Origin: Azolla pinnata
Lineage: Eukaryota > Streptophyta > Polypodiopsida > Salviniales > Salviniaceae
NCBI GenBank assembly: GCA_037176905.1
Contig: JBBBWG010016112.1
Span: forward strand, 12,508 to 56,987
Direction: 5' to 3'
DNA: 44,480 bases
Made by a program: the position numbers and the translations under genes. Positions 1-10,476 of this stretch are shown here, in pieces. Numbering within the stretch: position 1 is the stretch's first letter; each line of letters starts with the position of its first letter. The notes beneath the pieces were generated by a model, which ran no database searches, was not told the origin of the DNA, and was given only the letters and a program-made list of their open reading frames with translations.

Positions 1-28
1 ATGAATGAATGAATGAATGAATGAATGC
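1..28. repeat. (ATGA)n microsatellite at the window edge
   Basis: Seven tandem copies of ATGA open the window. The stretch from here to the KASIII stop codon (29-784) shows no convincing coding exon. It is read as 3' flank of the minus-strand KASIII gene. A minus-strand AATAAA (plus-strand TTTATT at about 764-769) lies just past the stop codon and could serve as a polyadenylation signal. Confidence 0.8.
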
Positions 29-784
29 ACTTTCTGTTCTATTCCAAAATTGCGATGTGACAGGCACAGGGAGAACCATGCTCTCCCTCTTCAGAAAAGG
101 GTCCAAACATCTGCTCAATTCCCTCTTTGAGCAAGACCTCACCTTGAACCACCACTGTCGAGTGAATCAGATTTCCCTCCCATCAGTTTGTGCCTTGCCA
201 TTAAAATAGTTTGATTCATTCTATGTTTCACTATACAGATAGATGGTGCAACCACTTTTGTGGTTAGAGGAGTGCTGATGAACTTCCATTCTCTATTGGG
301 CCAAATGCATCCATGACAAGCTGTTCCAAAGTAAAATCTTCTCGCTGTCAACTATGTATGAGAGTGGCCAAGAAAGGTGAGACAAATCAATCAATAAAGA
401 AAGAAAGATATGAGCAAGTCTCCTTAAACAAACAAAACGGTCTTTCCAAATAGATTTCTGTTTTCTTTTTTTTCCAGCAACAATGTTGTGCGCTTAATTC
501 ATGGAATCAAAAGAATTGGGGGAAAGTGTATTTAAGCAAATGAAGCTTCTCAAATTTTGTCTCTAAGCTGAGAAAGCAAAGGAAAAATGAGACCTCGACT
601 TCCAGCGGATAGGCGACTCTCCCTCGGGGAACAAACTCTTTTTCATACTTTCGGCTATATACGGATTACGATCCCTTTGTTGAGAAACGAAAGAATAGTA
701 CTAACAGTGAAGAAATAATTCTCGATAAATATGGCGGAAGGTTTTGGGCATCAAAAATCAGTTTTTATTTCTCTTGTTTAGTTT

Positions 785-3700
785 TTATCCCCACCTAATG
801 ATGGCTGAACCCCACGTGAGTCCAGCTCCAAAGCCGGCAGTTGCTAATATGTCACCAGGCTTCACACGCCCACTCCGCACCGACTCATCAAGAGCCAAAG
901 GGATCGAGGCTGCGCTAGTATTGCCATAGTTGGCGAGATTCGAGATCACCTTCGATGAAGGAATTTGCAGCTTCTCTGACACTGCATCAATGATCCTTTG
1001 ATTCGCCTGCATCGATATTCACGCCGTTAAAAAAGTTAATTGCAGTTCATTATACTTTTCGAGATGTGAATCGAGCGATTCGCGGGAAGACGAAAACTTT
1101 CGGCAAAAAGATGCACAAAGCCTGAAAAGTATGATGCCCACCTTACACATCCTAAAAGGGCTGTTTCTAAGCAGGCTCCACAAAAGGGCTGTTAAAAATG
1201 ACCTTTCCAAAAGGGCCATTTCTTAGCAGCTCATCAAAATTTCCTCTTCTACCATTTTCCCCAAAAGACTGCTCCTAACAGCACCCCAAATTGCCACTTC
1301 TAACAAGCTCCTTAAATGGCCAATTCTGAGAGCTCCTCAAATATGGCCACTTCTAAGAGCTCCTCAAATGGTCAATTCTAACAGCTTTTTAATCGGTCAA
1401 ACCTGACAGCTCTTTAAGTACTGGATTCTAACAAGTTCCTCAAATGACCAAAGCCAACAATCTCCTTGAATGACCATATGCTCGTAATGACATCTAGAGA
1501 TACGGGCATTTCCCAATTAATGCATGTCAGAGACACCTCCATAACAAGAATAGGAACACAAAAATCACAATGGACGCTTTCATTTGGATTTTTACACGAC
1601 GTAACCTGATGGAGGAGCAGCCAATCAAGGTTTTCTTCCTTCAGTCCTGCTTCTTTGAGTGCTGATTCGATAGCTTGCGGGACACAACGCACTGCAAACC
1701 GGAAAACTTCCTTTCCATTCATTTGCAGGAAAGCCGGTGATGCTCTTGTTGGTGAGAAACTAGCTCCATTGTTGTTATTCTCCTTATTTTCGTCACCAAT
1801 GAGAGCATGAAGATGCCTGCATGACACAAATTTCTAGATGCTCAGAAGCAATGAAGAAAAACTAGAGGAGAAATGTACACAAACAATTTGGGGTAAAAGA
1901 AAAGGGCTGCCAGAAATTACTTTTGACCATGTCCATCGCTGTGAAAGTCAAACCCCAGTAGACCATCTTGGTCATCACTACATGCCTGTCAAATCACTGG
2001 GAGATAAAATTCAGTATAAGGTCCATTGCAACCCTAGGAGTATGCAGTATGCAATTCACAACATTAATCTTTACAACGATCAGTACAGACCATAATAGTC
2101 ACATAACCATAAACAGATCTGATTTGATGGAAGAAATGCAAGTTAAAATCAGCATGCATATAAGCACAACTCTTCAACAATTGTGTGGAAACACAAACGC
2201 CAAGAAATAAAGGAGAGGAAAAATGTACAAACAAATATACAGCCAAGCAATCTCACAATAGGTGCACTTAACAAGATACCATGTGAAAACGTCAAAAAAG
2301 AATAGAAGAAAAAAGCAGGATGAAAAAGAGTGAATTTAAGAGCTGGCAAGCTACACACATCCATGATAACAAAAATGGAGGTCTTACTAGAAAGTGTTAG
2401 CTAGTGCTGAGCTTCCATTCACAAACTAAAGTTCGATTTAACCATTCTCATTTGCATAAAAAAAGGCAATAATCAATCAGAAATAGGGTTTAAGGTTCAG
2501 ATTTTGGGTTCCATCTAAGAAACAGCACTGAGAATCAATCAACACACGCACCTAATTAACTGCCCAGTATGACAAAGCTAGTTACTTGACAAATTACCAA
2601 CGAGCAACCATTATAGCAGAAACAATCAAAAGGATTTCTGATGTGCCTCATACCTGTAGAACGACAGCACCAGCAGCATCACCAAACAGGATGCATGTCC
2701 CTCTATCAGTCCAATCAACATATCTGGACAATGCATCTGCACCTATTACAAGCACATTCTGGAAACCCCCCCCTGTTGTAGAAAATGTCTTTATTGTAAG
2801 TTCCAACAATGCATCAGATTTCATAGTATGCCCTTTGCTTTCCATCATAACTTAATATTGGCAAACCTTTAATAAAACGTGATCCAGTTACAAGTCCCAA
2901 TACGAAGCCACTACAGGCAGCTGTTATGTCAAAAGCCAATGCATTCGAGCACCCTAACTCTCTTTGAATCTGTGGCAAACAATGAAAGATGAGATATGTA
3001 ATGATCCTGCAAATCAAACGATAGCTCCAAGAAAAGGATAAGAGTAGTATGCTTTTTTTCTATTCTCTTTTCAAGGCCACGATTCATACCTGTGGTGCAC
3101 TACCAAATAAATCATCTGGAGTGGATGTGCACAGCAACACAAGATCAACATCTTTCTCCTCAACCTTTGCCATTTCAAGAGCTTTTTTACAGGACTCCAC
3201 AGCCAAGCTAGTAATTGTTTCACCACCTGATAGTCAAGGCATCAGAAAATAAGTGAAATCCAATAGTAAAAGTTAGAAATACATAGTCTTTATTTTTATA
3301 ATCAATTTTAGTGACTCAAGAAATTTGCCATTTCAAGTATAGCTGACTTTCAAACTAGGCCACAGTTATGTTGTTTGCGCATCCATCACATAGAAAAACA
3401 GAATTTCAATAACCCATGACACAACAGCAGTATAGTCTTACCTTCAGTGTTAGATGACTATGATTGGGTTTGACGAAAAAATTCATGAAAACCATGTTAT
3501 CTTCTACCATTTTAATCTCTTCATCAAGCCAGATCAAATGTTCAACTATACAGTCTACAAAATATTTTGACAGAACAATTACATAATTGAAATAAGTACA
3601 TCTTTGCCTCTCCGTGGCACATTCTGTATCTGACTTTCTAGCTCCAGTGTCACTTCTGAGTTCATTTATGTGTAGATTCACTGGAGAACACGTAACCATC

Positions 3701-5692
3701 CTGTTTGATGTGGATGTTTGATCATGGTCATGCTGGCATAAAAAAGGGTCAATGATCCATCACGAGTACACATGATGATAAAAAATTATGTGATCAATAA
3801 TTTGGTAGACCTGGTTCTTAAGCCTTCCTGTCAATCAAATCAATCAGAGATTTTCCAAGTTTTGTGCCCATTTCTAGATTTCTCTCGACAAAAACTTTCA
3901 AAAAAGCCTTCATAACCTTGGTCTAAGTTGACAAAATTCACAAACATAAACATCTGTTCAAAATGCACCTAATATAAAGATCAAGTTCTTATCATCTTTT
4001 GTCACTATAAAATCTTCACCTGAAAGAATCCGTCTATTACGGATTCCTGTCCTTACAGAAATCCATTCATCATTTGTATCCACGAACTTTGATAAGTCAT
4101 CATTAGAAACAATTGTTTTTGGAGTGGCAGACCCTGAACCGACGAGCTTGGTACCACTACCAACAAGTCTGTATAATTCGAGCAAATAAAATTACAAAGA
4201 ATAGCATGATTAGGCACTTTACATTAACAAAACAAAATCTGGGAGGATGCATTTACGGAACATGGTATAACCAAAGCTTCAAAAGAATAAATCATGCTTA
4301 GACCCACATACAGATGATAAAACTTTGATTAAAATTTGAGACCAAGCACCTAAAAAACAATAGAATTTGCAAATTTCATCTGCTCCACTATTGGAACCAC
4401 TGAAAATTAACTAGGATAGAAAAGATCCACAACATCAACATTTGTTGAGAAAAAATACCAATAAGAAAATGTCAGGGTGATACAGAGGTACACTTGCCAG
4501 ATACCCACAAATGAACTGATCCAGTGGAAATTTGTGGTTCAATAAAAAGGATGAATGGCATTTAGTTGTTGACAAACAGATGATTCGCCCCATAAATGTA
4601 CATAGAGAGATGAGATGCTGATTGAAAAGGATCGATATCATAAGGGATCCAAATCAAAGTTTGCCCGATTATATTTATTTTGTATTATGCTTCTTAAAAT
4701 GTAACTGCAAATGTTTAATTCGAAATCACTTATTCAATCTAGGACACATAGAAGGAACAAATGCATTGGCCATGGCTAAAGATGAGCGCACGTGTAGAAA
4801 TCTGCAAAGCGGATCAAAACCTTTGGGAACCCTTGATCTAAGTTTCTCAATCAAGATAATTAAGCTTTCTGAAGGGCATGTCACCAATATGCACATATGC
4901 TTAAAATGCATAACCCTAGCTTCTGGTACTCTACATTTCGACACTTCAACCACATACATATGTAATCTGCTTCTTAGTGTCCATATTAATTGGTGAGCTT
5001 TGACAAAAATACCTATCTACACATATGCGCATCAAGTATGAGCCACATGCAAATGATGACGATGATGATACAGAAAGGGATTGGAACTTCAGAATCCCAA
5101 TGTCTACATCTCACAACTGATCTGAAGAAAAGGGCATAGATGGATTAACAAAAAAGGAACCATCTTGATGCAGAAAATTCATCCCTCAGAAATCCAAATT
5201 CGAGACATCTTTTACCAAAACAACGAAGTGTACCGATGCAAAAGGAAGCAATTTTACAGATCATGATGTAAACAGGTGTATCTGAGAGCATGAAAGTATG
5301 TGTGCATGTGTTCTTTACACGAGCCTCTGGGCGTATATGCGCATGTGTATTCTATATCTCTCCATAAATGTATCTATGCGTGTATGTATACATGTATCCT
5401 GTGAGAGTATATGCCTCTACATGTACGTGTGTGGAACATACCTCCGCGGATGCTGAGGCAGCGGTGGTATCTCCACAGCTATGGAGCTACCTCTGACGAA
5501 TAGAATGTCGGTGGTGCTCCTTCTGGATGCTCTTTGATGAAGATGGAAGGGTTCATTGAACATGAGAGCGGAACGCTTCGTGAACATGTGACAAGAAGAA
5601 GAAGAAGAAGAATGTGTCGAAGAAGAAGAAGGAGAAGGAGAAGGAGAAGAAGACGAAGAGGAGGAGATGGAAGCAGAGAAGGCCAGAGCCAT
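785..5692 (-). CDS. KASIII: 3-oxoacyl-[acyl-carrier-protein] synthase III, chloroplastic (KAS III / FabH type)
   Basis: Starts plastid fatty-acid synthesis by condensing acetyl-CoA with malonyl-ACP in the stroma. Eight exons (minus strand, in order): 5692-5442, 4168-4020, 3226-3090, 2969-2867, 2772-2654, 1985-1921, 1816-1606, 1006-785. They total 1,257 nt, 418 aa, with matching phases and GT-AG borders throughout. Residues 1 to about 80 are a Ser/Arg-rich transit peptide whose poly-Ser comes from a TTC/TCC microsatellite. The thiolase fold follows. The family catalytic triad is visible: Cys198 in ITAACSGF, His344 in LLLHQANQR and Asn374 in NYGNTSAAS. The motif [16 protein letters not shown] closes the protein, as in other plant KASIII. 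The 65-nt sixth exon ([19 protein letters not shown]) is easy to miss but is needed for phase. Function is established knowledge for the family; the exon model is read directly from sequence. Confidence 0.95.
1135..1450. repeat. Degenerate ~27-bp tandem repeat inside KASIII intron 7
   Basis: About ten diverged copies of a unit resembling CTCCTCAAATGGCCACTTCT plus AACAG follow one another in the last KASIII intron. Copies differ by substitutions and small indels, so the array looks old. No coding content. Confidence 0.6.
5587..5660. repeat. GAA/GGA microsatellite overlapping KASIII exon 1
   Basis: On the plus strand this is a GAA/GGA-rich purine run. On the coding (minus) strand it is TTC/TCC and encodes the poly-serine part of the KASIII transit peptide. 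Length changes in whole codons would be tolerated, since transit peptides are weakly constrained. Confidence 0.75.
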
Positions 5693-5817
5693 AGCTCAAT
5701 TACGAGAGAGAGAAGAAGAAGAGGAAGCGGAAATGAGCAAATCGATCTATTTACAGGGGAGTTGTTCCAGGAGAAGGGGAAGTCAGGAAGGTGCCATGGC
5801 TACGAACACGAGGTCTC

Positions 5818-5850
5818 GGGTTAGGGTTAGGGTTAGGGTTTAGGGTTTGG
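5818..5850 (+). promoter_or_regulatory. Telomere-like (telo-box) cluster upstream of KASIII
   Basis: Three GGGTTA units are followed by GGGTTTA/GGGTTTG units, about 125 bp upstream of the KASIII start codon. AAACCCTAA telo-boxes are known cis-elements in promoters of plant translation and housekeeping genes, usually near the transcription start. A regulatory role here is inferred from position and motif only. Confidence 0.5.
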
Positions 5851-5929
5851 GGATCAGAGCTGAAGCTCCGTGGGTATCCTATCCATACGCTGCCGTCCTG
5901 TTGCGCTGATGGGCAGTTTCTCTCCTCTC

Positions 5930-6062
5930 TTCTTCTTCTTCGTCTTCTGTCTGTCTTCTTCTTCTTCTTCTTCTTCTTCTTCTTTCCTTTCCTGTTGTCT
6001 TCTTCTTTCTTCTTCTTCTTCTTCTTCTTCTTCTTTCTTCTTCTTCTTCTTCTTCTTCTTGA
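5930..6062. repeat. (TTC)n / CT-rich microsatellite
   Basis: A nearly pure TTC/TCC pyrimidine tract of about 130 bp lies upstream of KASIII. Such mirror-like purine/pyrimidine tracts can form triplex DNA. Apparent poly-Ser, poly-Phe or poly-Glu reading frames here are by-products. Confidence 0.85.
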
Positions 6063-6179
6063 AATACTGTATTTTTAGGCCTTCATGCAAAAAAGCTCAA
6101 ATCTTGTGTGTTTTCTGAGAGAATGTGGTGAGTGTTACTTGTGTCTAGAATGTGAACCCAACTCACTGATGGCCCATTC

Positions 6180-7262
6180 ATCGGCTCGGATCGCTCGATC
6201 CGATGCAATGCAGCAGTGGTTTCTGCACGGATCGGTGTGATTTGCTGCTCGGATTTTCCGCTGAAACGCAGCAGCAGTTTTGCGCGGATCGGTGTAATTT
6301 GTTGCTCGGGTTCCGCTGAAACGCAGCTGCGGTTTTGCATGGATCGGTGTAATCTGCTGCTCGGATTCCGCTGAAAGCCAGCAGTAGTTTTGCATGGATC
6401 GGTGTAGTTTGCTGCTCAGATTCCGCCGAAAGCTAGCAGCAGTTTGCATGGATCGGTATGATTTACTGCTCAGATTCCGCTGAAAGCTAGCAGCAGTTTG
6501 CATGAATCTGTATAATTTGGTGCTCGAATCCACTGAAACCTAGCATCAGTTTGCATGGATCGGTGTAATTTGCTGCTTAGATTCCGCTGAAAGCTAGCAG
6601 CAGTTTGCATGAATCTGTATAATTTGGTGCTCGGAACCGCTGAAACCTAGCAGCTGTCTGCACGAATCGACTCGTTTGATCGGTATGGGGGCAGAATTTT
6701 GCTGCTCGGATTCACTAAAACATAGTAGCAGTCTCCACGAATCGGCTTGTTGTATCAGTATGGGTAGAATCTTCTACTCGAATCTGCTGAAACGCAGCAC
6801 CAGTTTGCACGAATCGGCTCGCTGTATCGCTATGGGCCAGAATTTGCTGCTCGGATCCGCTGAAATGTAGCAGCAGTTTGCACAAATCGGCTCTCTGTAT
6901 CGCTATGGGCATAATCCGATGCTCAGATCCTCTGAAACATGGCAGCAGACGGCTTGTTGCATCGACATCGGTAGAATTTGCTGCTCGGATCCGCCGAAAC
7001 GTAACATCAGTCTGCACGAATCGGCTCGCTGTATCAGTATCGGTAGAATTTGCTGCTTGGATCTGCCGAAACGTGAGCAGTGGTCTGCACGAATCGGCTC
7101 GCTGTACTGTAGCAGCAGTTTTCACAAATCGGTTCGATGTATCAATATTGGGCATGATTTGTTGCTTGGATCCGCTGAAACAGAAGCAGCAACCTGCACG
7201 AATCCGCTCGTTGTATTGGTAACAAAATAATTTGCTGTTGGGATCTGCTGGAACATAGCAAC
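6180..7262. repeat. Two-stage minisatellite: 54-bp units, then 73-bp units
   Basis: Units contain the shared core TTGCTGCTCGGATCCGCTGA followed by AACGCAGCAGCAGTTTGCA. From about 6180 to 6665 the period is 53-55 bp, judged from the spacing of the GGATCGGT/GAATCTGT marks at 6286, 6341, 6396, 6450, 6504, 6558, 6611 and 6664. From about 6665 to 7262 the period becomes 64-74 bp (marks at 6738, 6811, 6884, 7018, 7091), because each unit gains a segment like CTCGCTGTATCGCTATGGG. Long repetitive reading frames on both strands arise because 54 is a multiple of three. They are not judged to be genes. Confidence 0.85.
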
Positions 7263-8520
7263 AAAGTATGGGTTTGCTACATGCTTTGACCTACGATTCC
7301 ACGAGCAACTTGGTGACTCTGGTTTGGCCAAACAATTCACATTGGTTGGCTTCTGAGTACATATATGATGTTGACTCGATCACAGGTGTGGACCACGCGA
7401 TAAGCTTGAGAGAGACCGAAGTGAACGAAAAAAAAAAAACATGTGATATAGTAGTTCCTAGCAAGTTGACCTGGTTTCAAAACAGACAACCTCTCCACAG
7501 CTTGATCTCTGTCCATGATCTGATGGATCGATCTGTGGTCTTCGTCGGTCGATTTCCTCCTCCAAATTGTTATATTCTTGCTATGGTTTTTTTTGCAGAG
7601 TCCGAAGCGATCTTGATTGGCCCTGTGCTCGATTTTGGCTAAAGCCTTTCTCGAGTGGATTGGTTTCTTGCTCTTGGCTGGGAAATCTCAATCTTGTTAC
7701 ATTACGTAGCATTTCGTATGCGTACAATACACGTCTTGCGTATTTCAAAAGTAATAAAGCATTTTATAAATACATAGAATACATATTTTTAAATATAGCT
7801 GCTGAATACGTCATAGACGGGTTAAATATGTCAAATATGGGTTAAATACAGGTTGCCATGGGTTAAATACCTTAAATACAAGTTAAATACATTGAATACC
7901 TTAAATATAAGTTAAATACATCAAACATGGGTTAATATATGTTAAATACGGGTTAAATATATTAAAATGGCTCAAATTTACCATTATACATATGACTAAA
8001 AATTTTCATATTCCAGTTTTTGGCAGCGGTAAATTTATAAAATCTTAATTTGTACAAAATCAAAATTTAAGGTTTACGTTGGATAGAGTGACTAATATTC
8101 ACTTTCGATCGCCGTCGCAAAAGTATGTTTTCATATTTATTGGTTTGTCCCAAAAAAATGATAGTTCCAAAGCGTCAAGATACTCGCAGAATACATCCGA
8201 GTATTCTAAAACGTATCTTATTTATAAAAAAACATGCGTTTTCCAACAACATCGGTTGGGATCGAGCATCGTTAGCCACATGTCCCAAAAAAACTGAATC
8301 CAGAACAGGACCCGCTCTGACAAGTTAAAAAAACGCATCGAATACATCCGAGTATTTCTAAAACGTATCTTATTTATAAATGAAATACGTGTTTGTCTTA
8401 ACAACAGAAGCCGGGATCGAGCAACAACATCCACCTCCCCAAGTAAAACTAAATCCAGAGCAGAATCCGGGATCTCTCTCTCTCTCTCTTGAGACTTGCT
8501 CTTGTAATTTCTAGCTGATC
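7263..8520. repeat. AT-rich spacer with TTAAATA-type and ~151-bp repeats
   Basis: No gene is recognised here. At about 7795-7975 a short unit GGGTTAAATA/AGTTAAATAC recurs more than ten times in degenerate form. At 8146-8470 two diverged copies of a roughly 151-bp unit lie side by side; the shared blocks include GAATACATCCGAGTATT at 8189 and 8340 and AAACGTATCTTATTTATAAA just after each. A short (CT)n tract sits at about 8472-8490. Confidence 0.6.
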
Positions 8521-8540
8521 ATGCCACAGAGACTGTTCTC

Positions 8541-9168
8541 TGTTGCATGGATGGCATGGGGCACACGCATGCATACACATGCATGCACATGCATGCGCCC
8601 ATGCTCACATGCATGGTTGCACATGCATACACGCATGTGCCCATGCTCACATGCATGGTTGCACATGCATACACGCATGTGCACACACATGTGTCATGAA
8701 CGCCCACATGCACATGCACATCCGTCCAACATGCACATGCACATGCACATCCATCCAGCATGCACATGCACACCCATCCAACATGCGCATGCACATCCAT
8801 CCAACATGCACATGCACATCCAGCCAACATGCACATGCACATCCATCTAGCATGCGCATGCACATCCATCCAGCACATGCACATCCATCCAGCATGCACA
8901 TGCACATCCATCCAACATGCACGTGCACATCCAGCCAACATGCACGTGCACATCCATCCAGCATGCACATGCACATCCATCCAGCATGCGCATGCACACC
9001 CATCCAGCATGCGCATGCACATCCATCCAGCATGCACATGCACATCCATCCAACATGTACATGCACATGCACATGTACATGCACATGCGCATGCACATCC
9101 ATCCAGCATGAACATGCACATCCATCCAGCATGCACATGCACATCCATCCAGCATGCGCACGCACAGG
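8541..9168. repeat. 23-bp CATGCA-rich minisatellite upstream of PPCS
   Basis: The unit CATGCACATGCACATCCATC plus CAG (23 bp, e.g. copies starting at 8828 and 8851) is repeated over about 600 bp. It is preceded by a less regular CATGCA/CATGCG section at 8541-8700. Most of it is alternating pyrimidine-purine sequence. The period of 23 keeps several frames open and creates His/Cys/Pro-rich reading frames up to 275 codons on both strands; these are not called as genes. Confidence 0.9.
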
Positions 9169-9169
9169 C

Positions 9170-9331
9170 GCATCTTCTCGCTTCCTGCTGCTGTTCCGGC
9201 TCCCGATTCCTGATGCTGCGCTTTTCCCTCCTGCTCCCTCGTGCCCGATCCTTTCCTGCTTCTGCCCGCTCTTGCTGCTCCGTACTCTGCTCCAGCTCCT
9301 CCTCCTCCTCCTCCTCCTGCAACTCGACAAG
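9170..9331 (+). promoter_or_regulatory. Probable PPCS promoter/leader exon with CTC tract
   Basis: A GC-richer, CT-rich stretch ends in a (CTC)n run and then CTGCAACTCGACAAG followed by GTATGG, a good splice donor at 9331/9332. The first coding exon lies more than 1 kb further on, so this is read as a non-coding first exon with a leader intron of about 1.1 kb. A likely acceptor is ATGAAG before AACACCATATGG (about 10468). Inferred from sequence only. Confidence 0.4.
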
Positions 9332-9483
9332 GTATGGCACACTCACTTCTCTGCGTCGGATTTCCTGTAATCTCGTTGTTTCTGGTTGAACATCGGATTG
9401 CTTGCATTATTTGTCATGCGGTACTCTAAACGGATCTCAAAATTCGTCAGAAGTTCCGGTGGTTTCTTTTAAATGTTGCCGGT

Positions 9484-9916
9484 GGCATCTGAATCCGAAT
9501 CCGAGTCCGGAATCAATGCGAAAGCTTGCACTAAGAAATAAATCGGTCGGAATAATTGAGTGAATCTATATGAATCGTTTTCTGCATATGTAGGTGAAGC
9601 GTTTCTGAATCTATCTATTCGTAATTTGAATGGGAATTGGTTTGAATCTGTGTGATCGTTTCTGGAAATCTATCGTGGCAAATTGTCTGCAAATGTGAAT
9701 GTGTGTCATAGCAAATTATTCAAACTTTAGCATGATTTGCACCTTATTAATACTGCATGTTATGTTTTCTGAACCTTATTTATTCAATTGAATTTGAGAG
9801 TGCAACTTTTGAAATTTGATTCCGTTTGCTTGTGTATTTGCTTGGTTTTTATCTTCTACATTGAACCAGTCCATTTCAACTTTCTAAGGCTGAACCAATG
9901 CTCTAATTTAATTCAG
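9484..9916 (+). repeat. PPCS leader-intron copy of blocks shared with MRT4 introns
   Basis: Three blocks align colinearly with the MRT4 introns: about 9484-9530 with 15262-15305, about 9600-9705 with 15336-15455 (shared core TTGAATGGGAAT..GGTTTGA..GTGATCGTTTCTGG), and about 9826-9916 with 15738-15835 (shared core GTGTATTTGCTTGGTTTTTA and CATTTCAACTTTCT). By eye, identity is about 80-90% in the better blocks. MRT4 exon 2 lies between blocks two and three in the MRT4 copy and is absent here. Confidence 0.7.
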
Positions 9917-10476
9917 TGTTAGACCCCCAAATTTTGCGACTTTCGAGAAATGTAATCATTACTAGAGTATCTATGTGAACACACTTACAATTGCAAGACA
10001 TAAGATTTAAAATTTCAACGAGGAATAAGGTAGGGTGCAAATATCATGAAATCTCGAATTACTTCAGTGCTTGGTTAGGCAGGTGGCACTTTTTTATTTT
10101 TTTAGCAATGAGTTAATTTTGCCGTTTATAGTATCCTCCTCACCACTCAATGAATCACTTGCTTGTAGTTTGCAAAGGTAGCTCGTGCTGACAAATAGTT
10201 GGTGAATGTTGATGGTCGAAAGATAACCTTTGTATGTTGAACCCAGATAGGATATTTTCTACAGAATCCTATCCGACAAATGCCTAGAATTGGATAATTC
10301 GAGATTCAAAAGAACGTAAAAAAAGGTGGGTATCCGAAGCCTTCTTCTGAACTAAATTCATGCGTTGATTTGTGAAATCTTTTCACTTTTATCACTCTCA
10401 GAAGCTCCACTAAGAACCTCTGTCCACTAAAACTTTCTGTCTTCTTTTTGTTGTAATGTTTCATGAAGAACACCAT

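Noticed and set aside
6083-7230. Repeat-protein-like frames (QQITPIRAK.., ESARCI..) on both strands.
   Set aside because: The 54-bp period is a multiple of three, so a stop-free frame repeats by itself. Both strands look equally protein-like, and substitutions show no codon bias.
6180-7262. Possible CRISPR-like array because of regular spacing.
   Set aside because: Units are contiguous tandem copies without unique spacers, in plant nuclear DNA with no cas genes.
7268-7642. Plus-strand frame of 124 codons beginning MGLLHALTYDSTSNLV.
   Set aside because: No recognisable family, AT-rich spacer composition, and it starts at the edge of the minisatellite; no splice partners found.
8519-9407. Long His/Cys/Met/Pro-rich or Trp/Val/Cys-rich reading frames up to 275 codons on both strands.
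   Set aside because: They are produced by the 23-bp CATGCA minisatellite, which has few stop codons in any frame. Open frames occur on both strands at once, with no start context and no family similarity.
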